A stretch of 60,000 nucleotides of DNA from Liolophura sinensis (lineage: Eukaryota > Mollusca > Polyplacophora > Chitonida > Chitonidae), in the NCBI RefSeq assembly GCF_032854445.1, contig NC_088295.1:18589385-18649384 (forward strand), written 5' to 3'. A program made the position numbers and the translations under genes. This document shows positions 37,795-46,415 of the stretch, piece after piece. The notes beneath the pieces were generated by a model. It did no database searches. It saw only the letters and a program-made list of their open reading frames with translations, and was not told the origin of the DNA. Within the stretch, counting starts at the first letter, position 1, and each line of letters starts with the position of its first letter.

Positions 37795-40518
37795 TTACAT
37801 GAAGTTTATTCCAATGCGGGAAGGGAGTTTGCCTCTGTCACGTCCTCTCTGTCTCCCTTTCTTCTTCTTGGTAGACGACCTCGGCTGATACTTCTCTTCA
37901 ATATTATCTCTGTCACTCTTCTTGCCATGCAAAACTTCCAACGCTACATAATTGCAATGGCGCGTGTCAGCCACAACCTCAGAAGTGTCCACAACTTCGC
38001 CAGTGCCTTCAGTCTGTGGGACGGAGCTAGTAGCTCCATCAGTAGTAGTGGTGTTTGGTGCGTCGCTGGTCACTGCAGCACACAACTCCTCGTCCTGGAG
38101 AAACTGCGACCCAGTGTCATCCTCACTGTTATCCAACGGACCGTACTCGCCACAATGTAGCTCCTCTGACACACGACGTTTGCCAATCAGGTGTTTATTT
38201 GGTTCGCCTCTTCTTTTCAATTTAACCTTAATTTCTGGAATTTGACCTCTACATGCCTTTTGACCTGGATCCAAATGATCGTCAATACGAAAATAGCTAC
38301 CGAGTTCAAATGATTCGTTGAAAGCGACAACAACGTTCTCGCCGGCGATCAGCTCTTCTGGACTCTGAGATCGTTTCGCCATGGGACTGGAGTTCGTGTC
38401 TGCTGTCTGAAAAGCGTCATCTTCGCTATCATTCTGTTTCCACTCGGGCTCCTCCTTTTCAACTTGTTTATCTTCCCCCTGAGTATCCTCATTTTCCTTG
38501 GGGGGAAGTCGCCGAGTTCTTGTCCTATGTGTTTTCTTCCCCCTTGATTGAAATTTTTCGGCTCGAGGTGCCTCGGTGTTTGGAGGAGGAGCTGGTGACG
38601 TCAGTGGGCCTTCTAGTTTCTTCTTCTCTAGATTCTCGTCTTCATCAGTAATACCGTCTATTCTATCTAGGTCTTGTGCTGTAGCTGCCAGAAACAGATC
38701 CGCCATGGGATCAGGGGTGTCACCAATGTCACCAGACAGATCAAAAAGAAGACTCTCACAGTCATTAGCGTCAGACTTCTTTTTCGAACCCTTCATTAGT
38801 TTCCAAATATTTTTAATTTTCTCCAGCTTATTATCCGCCACCGTGACTTCTACTCCAGCTTGCTCTTTAACACCAGCATCACCACTGCCCTTCCCCTGGG
38901 GATCAGCTGTAGTTCCAGGTTTCATCAATGATGACTTCGGAGTAATTGGCTGATTCGCTCGCTTTAGACCTTCTGGGGAGGCTGTTGCAGGCTTTTCTTT
39001 TTGATCACCAGGTGAAGATTTGCTGAACACTCCCTGTTGTTCCCCTCGTTTATTCTGCGATTCCTTTAATGCCGTTACTGATTTTTTCTTTGGCTTCCTT
39101 CCTTCTACTTTTCCGAAAGCATCGCGTGTCAGATTGCTGCATAGATCAGCTGTGTCATGAGCAGAAAGTGACGTCTGAGTAACAGAAGAACAGATAGGTG
39201 TAGGCTTTCTGGTCAATTCGGATGATGCTTCCATGCTGAATTTCTGTTTCGTCGGAGAGTTGATGTCTCTGCTTCGCGCTATTAGGACTTTATCCTTGGA
39301 TGACACTGGCTGGTCCACGCACAGTGGGCATATGATCTTACGACCATTTTCAGCTATGACGCACGTACAAGGATAAATGTCAAGATCGCATTGTGCTGAG
39401 GCATTCTTGGTAACTGGGTGTTGACAAGAAAAGTCAGAACCACGAGCTTTGGACAAGGATTTGCTCGTGCTGAAAACGTTTGTTTTGACAGGCACTGTAC
39501 GCGAAGCGGATCCCACACCTTTTCCAAAAGTACCATTGCCTTTAAAAATAAATACATCTTCACCACACTGCTTCTCAATGTCCCATGGCATGGGTGAATT
39601 TAGAAGTCCCATCTTGGAGGCATCTGATTTGGATGTGACGTTTTGAGACAGCCGATTTGATAATTTCTTCTTTCCACTATCTGTATATTTTTGTTGATTT
39701 TCGGACTGCAGTTTAATTTCTGATTTATTGCCACCGCCACCATCGGTTTTCCTCTCCCCAGCATTCAGCTCCATTGCAGATTGGACGTTTCTGTTAAATT
39801 TAATTTGGTTTATTTCTTTAACATAAACGCTGCTGATCTTGACTTTATCACTCGTGTTGTTGGAGAAATGGTCTGGTCCATATTTGCCAAATTTAGCAGA
39901 ACCTTGGAGTAAGTTTTCGTCTTTACTTGTAGAAACAAGTCCTGGACCAGTTGTATGTGGAGCGATCATTCCATTCTCGTCCAAGGTTAAAGGTATGTCG
40001 TATTTGATGAAGGTGTCATTCATGGCTTCATCGATAGTTCTAAGCATGTCATCTGAAGGTACCCCAAATTCTTCTCCGAGAGTCTGACCAGAGTCGGCTG
40101 ATGCTGGTGTATCTTGTGATGCGATGTTTGGAGAAGGGTCATTGGCTTGGGCACCGGATGGCTCTGTCGCGGATAGACGGCAATTGCCTCCGTTAGTCGC
40201 TGCGGCTTCTTTCGAGATAGAAATTTTGGCTTTCCTTTGATATGGCTTCTTCTCTGACTTCGTCACTTCCTTTTGTCGAGATGATGGTGACTTCAAGTTA
40301 AACAAGCCTGATTTCGTTTTAGGCTTTTTCTTTCCACTTTTTTTGTCCGTTCTGATGGGACTTGGGGACCTCTTGTACAGGAAGGGTTCGCCGCACTCTG
40401 CCCATGGACTATCTTCATCTTTAGATTTCCTGTTCTTCTCTGAAGGATCTGGGCTGAACCCAAAAAGAGACCGAATTCTACGTCTTACGGTTTTCAGGCA
40501 ATCCGGAAGTTCTGCCAT
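37795..40518 (-). CDS. Single-exon 907-residue lysine/serine-rich protein of unknown function
   Basis: An uninterrupted frame of 907 codons from ATG at 40518 to TAA at 37795. I do not recognise the family. The N-terminus has a basic amphipathic stretch (LKTVRRRIRSLFGF) followed by Lys-rich SPSP-type sequence. Possible ordered islands are: residues about 148-185 (PSDDMLRTIDEAMNDTFIKY); a Cys cluster at about 379-398 (CTC..IICPLC) that could bind zinc; a helix at about 563-578 (LEKIKNIWKLMKGSKKK) followed by an acidic segment ending in DRIDGITDEDENLEKKK; residues about 731-752 (FNESFELGSYFRIDDH); and a basic C-terminus (KKKKGRQRGRDRGK). Several basic clusters could act as nuclear signals (inference). 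The acceptor TTTTACAG ends 8 nt before the ATG, so transcription starts in an upstream non-coding exon. The length and biased composition make a chance ORF implausible. Confidence 0.88.
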   Translation of the reverse strand: MAELPDCLKTVRRRIRSLFGFSPDPSEKNRKSKDEDSPWAECGEPFLYKRSPSPIRTDKKSGKKKPKTKSGLFNLKSPSSRQKEVTKSEKKPYQRKAKISISKEAAATNGGNCRLSATEPSGAQANDPSPNIASQDTPASADSGQTLGEEFGVPSDDMLRTIDEAMNDTFIKYDIPLTLDENGMIAPHTTGPGLVSTSKDENLLQGSAKFGKYGPDHFSNNTSDKVKISSVYVKEINQIKFNRNVQSAMELNAGERKTDGGGGNKSEIKLQSENQQKYTDSGKKKLSNRLSQNVTSKSDASKMGLLNSPMPWDIEKQCGEDVFIFKGNGTFGKGVGSASRTVPVKTNVFSTSKSLSKARGSDFSCQHPVTKNASAQCDLDIYPCTCVIAENGRKIICPLCVDQPVSSKDKVLIARSRDINSPTKQKFSMEASSELTRKPTPICSSVTQTSLSAHDTADLCSNLTRDAFGKVEGRKPKKKSVTALKESQNKRGEQQGVFSKSSPGDQKEKPATASPEGLKRANQPITPKSSLMKPGTTADPQGKGSGDAGVKEQAGVEVTVADNKLEKIKNIWKLMKGSKKKSDANDCESLLFDLSGDIGDTPDPMADLFLAATAQDLDRIDGITDEDENLEKKKLEGPLTSPAPPPNTEAPRAEKFQSRGKKTHRTRTRRLPPKENEDTQGEDKQVEKEEPEWKQNDSEDDAFQTADTNSSPMAKRSQSPEELIAGENVVVAFNESFELGSYFRIDDHLDPGQKACRGQIPEIKVKLKRRGEPNKHLIGKRRVSEELHCGEYGPLDNSEDDTGSQFLQDEELCAAVTSDAPNTTTTDGATSSVPQTEGTGEVVDTSEVVADTRHCNYVALEVLHGKKSDRDNIEEKYQPRSSTKKKKGRQRGRDRGKLPSRIGINFM

Positions 40519-40526
40519 TATAGACC

Positions 40527-40540
40527 CTGTAAAATAAATT
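40527..40540 (-). promoter_or_regulatory. Splice acceptor immediately upstream of the orphan gene ATG
   Basis: On the minus strand AATTTATTTTACAG is followed by GGTCTATA and the ATG. This implies a 5' UTR intron. Candidate donors upstream are TTTCAG|GTAAAT (near 40926), ATACAG|GTAAAT (near 41131) and GAAAG|GTAAAC (near 41213). Confidence 0.7.
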
Positions 40541-41199
40541 AAATGGCCGCTTTACTGAGAAAATTTTGTTTTAAACTTAACTGTTATTTAAAAAAAGCAC
40601 ATGTATTCCCCGAAAAGATGGCCTTCTTGTTTGTGTTGGAGAATTCCGAAATGGAATATTATGCAAGAGTGTGCATGCATAAGACAAAGTTAACCATGGA
40701 TGTAGGCCTACGCGCGTCCTCGCGTTTGCTTTGTGAAATGATGACCAATATAATGGTCGTATAGACGTATTTCTTGGGCAGACTTCGACAGTAAAAGACG
40801 CCACGCTATTGAGAAACACCGCCGCAGGCGGCTCTTTCACAAACGGCTGTATACCAAATTTCTGGTATCTTTAGTCATATAATCACATTGCTTTACTTAA
40901 AACGCCATAAAGCGACGTGATTTACCTGAAAATTTACGAGAAATAGTCCTACAAAGTTTTGTGCACGATGATCGAAACAGTGTGTATTTACTCAGAAAAT
41001 TACTCAGTGTTAAGCTGTATGAAAGTGTCTTGAAACAAGTTGTTTGCACGGAGAAAATACTCATTATAAAAACCAAACGTCTAGACTCAACTGGCAAAAT
41101 ATGAATCAGTTACCAACGCGTCATATTTACCTGTATGCCGGTTTTTCGGTGAATATTATGGAGACAGCCAGTCGATTTTTCTAACTTGTACAATAACGT

Positions 41200-41400
41200 T
41201 TACCTTTCATTACCAACGCATTAACGCCCAGTTTTCTTTGTGACGTTTCACTGAAACCATGGCGTCAGATTCATCACAAATTAACCGTTCCGCACAGCAA
41301 AGTTCATGACGTCACAAATACTTCGTTGGAAAGAGATCCGCCATTGTCTGATGCCGGACTGATATACATTTATATCTGCAAGTATCACAGCCTATCTTGA
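41200..41400 (-). promoter_or_regulatory. Probable promoter of the orphan gene, with CRE and YY1-like sites
   Basis: A perfect palindromic CRE, TGACGTCA, lies at 41307-41314, and a half-type TGACGTTTC at 41241. ACAATGGCGG (minus strand, 41339-41348) fits the YY1 element often found just downstream of transcription starts. These lie within 130 bp of one another, upstream of the candidate 5' UTR donors. The function is inferred from motif and position only. Confidence 0.5.
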
Positions 41401-41901
41401 GTAGGTCTTGTGGTATTATTCCATAATTTCATACAGATTTGAATGTATAATTCTTAATTTTCAATTTTTTTTTTTATCAAAATCAAAATTTATCAAAGTC
41501 AACATGCACTTATAGCATTAAAACATTGATTCCCAATTCAGACGCGTAATTATTTTAGTCAAGTACACTGTTTTGAGGTCATACGACCGTATCATTCAGG
41601 CATAGTGATCCTGAGGCCAGGCCACATCCCACTGATACCAAGTCGGACTCAAAACTATATCGGTACTAAATAAAGAAGAAAGGGATACTAAGATACTAAA
41701 AATTCTCTTTTCCCATTCTTTCACAGGACGCAGTAGGCCTAAGCCCTACACTAAGAGAACAAAATGCGGAGAATATTCCTGTGATTGGTAACATTTCTCG
41801 AAAACACGATCATTGCGTATCAATGTGAACGCGTATGAATCTCATTGGGGTGCACTTAGTAATTTGCATTCAAACTGAATTGTCTAGCTGTACCTACCTT
41901 C

Positions 41902-41942
41902 ACACTTTCGCTAATAGTACGGGGTAGTATTAGTGAAAGTGT
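41902..41942. repeat. 15-bp inverted repeat (hairpin)
   Basis: ACACTTTCGCTAATA (41902-41916) and TATTAGTGAAAGTGT (41928-41942) are complementary except for one position, with an 11-nt spacer. Confidence 0.85.
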
Positions 41943-42468
41943 AGAGGGGTGTAGAGGTATGTACACCGTATTGTCGGCCAATTTCCACACATTTGACTGA
42001 TTACAGAACTCACGACTAAAACTTGCATGTGTACATAGGCCGTTTCTTTCAATAGATTTCTCATACGGTGTTACTGATGAACTGATAAAAAATGTTCATA
42101 GCTGCGACTTTTTAAAATCCTATATCAAAATGTACACAACATGATTTCTTCGTTCATTAAAGCTATAAACTTTCGTAATAACAGACATTTACCGTATAAC
42201 CATCCAAAAGTGGCTTTTCTGCCCACCCTACGTACAGAAGTACAGACAATCGGCGAAAAACAAAAAATGAAACGCTTTGCTTCAATAATAATAATAATGA
42301 TAACAATAATCTGCAAGTAACGAACTATTTTCAACAACTTCACCTGATCAAAATTTTTATTACAAGGATTTACCAAAAGAAGAAAAAAACAAACATTCGA
42401 CCTGGTGTAGGACTACGCAGATGTCAAGGCATTATGCATTTAAATTCTTAATAATCGGTGTTTTATAT

Positions 42469-42821
42469 GGTGGCCTTTAACTTTTGTAACTTTTTCTTCG
42501 GTTTCCACTTGGGTGAAAACCTAGGTAAAACCCGTTTCATCCAGGTGGAAACGCACGTGATGCAAGAAGCCTCGTTCTCCTTTCCGTGGGCAGAATGATG
42601 ATGAACAACAAACAATATGTAAGAACTTCAGCATGACGGAGAAAGGCGTGGTTGAGGCAAGTCACATGGAATTCCACACGACCTCCCTGTAGATTGTCCG
42701 GAAAATTTTATCTATAGTCGAAGTGATTTCATCTTCCATTTTTCACGTGGGTGAAAAGATGGAAACCTGAGAAAAAGTTACAAACGTTAAGAAAAAAGGG
42801 AAACGTCGTATATGGGCCACC
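42469..42821. mobile_element. Inverted-repeat MITE-like element, 353 bp
   Basis: The left end reads GGTGGCC, then TTTGTAACTTTTTCTTCGG, TTTCCACTTGGGTGAAAA; the right end, read on the minus strand, is GGTGGCC, TTTGTAACTTTTTCTCAGG, TTTCCATCTTTTCACCCACG. The right arm carries about 20 extra bases after GGTGGCC. There is no coding capacity and no clear target-site duplication. Confidence 0.7.
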
Positions 42822-42900
42822 GTAGTTTTACGTCAAAATACTGGAGAATCTACGCTACTATGTTCGCTGTCGATATTGCCGTAGAACTTGAGGTGCAGGT

Positions 42901-43170
42901 TTAGTCACCACCTGGGACAGGTAATATCTGGATCCCTCCTCTAGCACCGTCCGTGTGACCTTGGTAACAACACATGCATGTCGACGGCGTTCCTGCGTGG
43001 ACAAGTTGTGCAATGTTGTGTTCGTCAAAGAAATTATCTTCCTCCAAGGTGTCCTTTATGATACATGATGCACAAGAATGAAAGTTGTCAAAGATTGGTG
43101 CACCCCAGGTGGCCTCCTCCACGATATAACAGTAGCTATCCGTATAAGTAAAAAATTGTAGAGTGTACAT
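42901..43170 (-). CDS. Uncertain small ORF, 89 residues, Cys-rich
   Basis: ATG at 43170 to TAA at 42901. It encodes MYTLQFFTYTDSYCYIVEEA..., with HSCASCIIKD and CMCCYQGH motifs and a Gly/Pro end. Its G+C is higher than its flanks and its composition looks protein-like, but I recognise no family. Upstream is a stop and a SINE-tail-like ATTTATTTATTTGGCAG that also resembles a splice acceptor. It could be a small gene, a decayed exon or chance. Confidence 0.25.
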   Translation of the reverse strand: MYTLQFFTYTDSYCYIVEEATWGAPIFDNFHSCASCIIKDTLEEDNFFDEHNIAQLVHAGTPSTCMCCYQGHTDGARGGIQILPVPGGD

Positions 43171-45461
43171 CAAACACCTGCCAAATAAATAAATGAAAAT
43201 ATGTATTGAGATTTTTATCGGATAAAGGGAATTTTATGCAAGAATGTTGGGCCCCCAGTCTTCTTTTTTCCTGCTTTCAGGTGTCCGTCTGATGATCCGT
43301 ACGTCATTTTCTTAACTTTACTTGACTTTAAGGAGATATCATACAGATCAAATTATGAGACCATGGCCAGTGAAGGTTTTATTATGGACAAACCCTCGCA
43401 ACATGGAGTAAACATCAAGTTCTTCGATTGCTGTTTTAAGTATGCTGCCATGTGCATCAAGCTAAGCAAACTGGATAGGAGACTTGATTGTTTTCGTCTA
43501 TTAGAGAACAACTGCATCTGCATGATAATCCTTGAGACTTCTTGTCTGCTTTAATGTTGGGATGGTGTGCGTGCACAATATCATCTCTAAAAAGCGAATA
43601 TCTTGACATCTTTTTGGGTGGGGCACCCTGTAAGTAATTGGTGTATGCCTAGCACATCTACTGCGTGTGACAGTTACAGGTTAATCACCAGCACCTTTGG
43701 ATAGTGCAGTTAAGTCTTTGTCGTGGTGAAAATGCTACTAAACCAGTATTCACGTTATATTTGTCCATGTTCAAGTTCTGCCTGATGTTCACCCCTCATC
43801 ATAGAATGTTCCACGAACCTAATCTTCTTGCGGTATCAAGGATTCAAAGTCATCACCAAAACAATGAATGATGCCTGGCTGCTCCATTTGCACAGTAGTG
43901 TCTTCATCACCAAGTGGGACCATTAAGAAATAATTTGCTTCAGGATCCGATCAGTGAGTGCATTTACAACTCTTTGCAAGTATGTCTGTGCATTTTAACG
44001 TAGGAGTTTAGCGGTCAGCAGTTAACAAGCAGTTAAAATGTAGTCAAAATGTGGACAGCTGCATTCTCTTTGCTTCATAAACAATCCAACCACTCTTTTA
44101 AATTGGCCTTATTACATTATTAAGTGGAACTGAGAGTCCACGATATATTGATCTTTCTCTTGCTTTTTGAAATTTGCGCTACGCCTCGTAAGGTGATTTT
44201 TCATTTTAACAAAATTTATGATAAAGCTAAGATTGCAGAAAGACTATCATGTCTTCATTTACTTCTACTGCCTCTATAAACATTACAGTACTAATTAGGT
44301 TTGGCCACCTCAGGTAGCACCAATATGATGTCTGGCCCATTTCGGTAAAGCTGTAAAATAACAGCTCTGATCAGAAATTTATCAACATCAGTTAGGAAGC
44401 GTTTGTTGTGTTTTCTCACAACAGTAGCCCTTTCTCCTCAGTCTGCATGCCCGGGGAACAGCTATAACAAACAATTCACTGCAATGATAAGTCAACTAAA
44501 TTCAAGCCATACGCATCTATTCACAAGTATATGCAATCATTCTATCAATGAATTAACAACAGATTTGTCACAAATCAATCAACTCCTGTTTTTATTAATC
44601 TGGTTGATGAGGCAAATTGAATGTTTCTTTGGGCATGCTTTTTACCAGTACCCAACATAGCTGTAACTGTGATTTGGCACATGGTTCACTGTCCATACAC
44701 AACGTTTGCCTTGTGGCTTTGTACTCAGTAGCATATGCAAAAAATGACATTTATCTTAACCATAACTGGAACTGTGCAACAAACCTTTTGGAGTACCTTT
44801 TAAGTGGATTAACTCAGGAGTTTAACAGACAAGGGGCATAATAAAGTGAAATACAATGTATCGTTTGTGTACAGTAATCTTAAACAAGCCTTTTCTTCCC
44901 AATTATTATGAAACATATTTAAGTTTTAGACTTAATGACTTACATGTTTTAGACTTAATGTTTGTAAAAAAACCTTTTCACTGTATTTTCAACACATATC
45001 AGGAATTGGAATACAAAAGAACTATCTTTAATATGAAAATAACTATGAATAAAGCAAACATGAATGAAAGTTGCTCAGAAATACATAAACCATATTGAGA
45101 ACATCAGTAATTTAAATCTGAATCAACAATGCTTTCCTTGGTGCCTAACAATGGTAAATAGACAAATCTAAGATGTAAAATAATCACATTTCACGAAAGC
45201 TGCAAAAAAAAAAGAAAAAAAAAGAGGCATCTTTTTCAAATGTCAAGGTTGTTTATAAATATAAAACAAATATTAAAATTAATATATGCAGTTAAGTATT
45301 CTAGTACAGTAAATTCAGTGGAGTGTCAGTGTATTCAAAACAGCTCCCCAACATTTGTCTGTTTTCCTCAGTGATATGTCTATCAATCATTCATCGTAAT
45401 AAGAGAATTATTAAGTCTGATTCCAGCTTTTTTTTGAAAAAAAAAATTTCACGAATTTGAT

Positions 45462-45467
45462 TTTATT
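45462..45467 (-). terminator. Candidate polyadenylation signal of the BTB gene
   Basis: AATAAA on the minus strand, the first canonical signal found downstream of the stop codon; this would give a 3' UTR of about 760 nt. Confidence 0.45.
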
Positions 45468-46223
45468 CTTTCAGAAGAAGTGATCTTAAGTCATAGGATT
45501 TATCATGTATTCTGACATATATTAAGTAAGATATTTTTCACTCTTCCTGAGGATTAATATTAATGGCCAGAGAAAGAAATACAGAACAATTGCACATCCC
45601 AACAATAAAATCCCAAAAACTAAATACACATCAAGAATTAATACAGTAACAAAGATTTTCTCTTCAAACAGCACTGCTTTTAGCAAAGACATATCTAGCC
45701 AACAGTTTTGTACAACAAGCAGTAGCAGTCCACAGTACCAGCTTACAAACTGGCTGCTATGGCAACAGTTTGGTGCAAAAATATGAAATTACTGATATAC
45801 ATATCAAATGCCAACAACGTTTCTAAAAGCAGTATGAGAACAATCGAAATTTGAAAATGTGGTGTCAAACATTGTTTCAGTGTAAAATATAACAGTGGTT
45901 AGTCTTCACATATCAACATAACAGCTGAACTGTACGTGAAATAATTCACACTTCTTAAATGCATCCATAAAGTGACAGGAGTAAGCATCAGATCTACTGA
46001 CCAAAAACACCTGAATCTTGTGGTAGAAAAAAAGGGAAGAGTGTCGAATGATAAGAAACAGTCCACTTATATAGAAAGTAACATGTACAAATATTTACAT
46101 TTTCTTCTATACAATGCTGACATAGTTCTGGTTTTTAACCCAAAGTTGGCCATCTTCTACAAATGAAATGTCAGTATACTACAGGTTTATATAGTTATAC
46201 ATTGTCACATAAACCTACAGTTG

Positions 46224-46415
46224 TCACTCTGATGAGAAAAAATAGTTCAAAGCTCGGTTAATGTCATAGTCTGCAGCCAGAGATACTCTGACTAGTTCCT
46301 CACGTGGTACCGAATCCCCGACAATGTCCTGCAGAGCTTCCAAACAAGAGTCCAACCGTGCGGTATCCTCCACTAAGGGGAGCTCCTCTGACGAGGTCGA
46401 AGTTGACAAGTCACA
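46224..46415 (-). CDS. BTB gene last exon (UBA-like C-terminus, TGA stop)
   Basis: 64 codons including the stop, acceptor TTTTAACAG, phase 0. It encodes CDLSTSTSSEELPLVEDTAR, LDSCLEALQDIVGDSVPREE and LVRVSLAADYDINRALNYFF then SSE. The 'eeLv..sL.ad.Din.ALnyff' pattern is UBA/CUE-like. Confidence 0.87.
   Translation of the reverse strand, partial: CDLSTSTSSEELPLVEDTARLDSCLEALQDIVGDSVPREELVRVSLAADYDINRALNYFFSSE

Larger units (their letters stand above)
41400..46223. other. Intergenic region between the orphan gene and the BTB gene
   Basis: 4.8 kb. It contains a near-perfect hairpin (41902-41942), an (AAT)n-like run (42285-42310), an inverted-repeat element (42469-42821), one 89-codon ORF of uncertain status (42901-43170) and the BTB gene's 3' UTR at its right end. 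From 43200 to 45400 I see only AT-rich sequence. Confidence 0.7.

Noticed and set aside
37927-40087. Plus-strand ORFs opposite the orphan gene (for example 38576-38953, 125 codons)
   Set aside because: They are antisense shadows of the 907-codon frame, Ser/Pro-rich as expected from the complement of Glu/Lys/Ser codons.
43363-43554. 63-codon plus-strand ORF (MASEGFIMDKPSQHG...)
   Set aside because: No recognisable domain, no splice context and length near the chance expectation.
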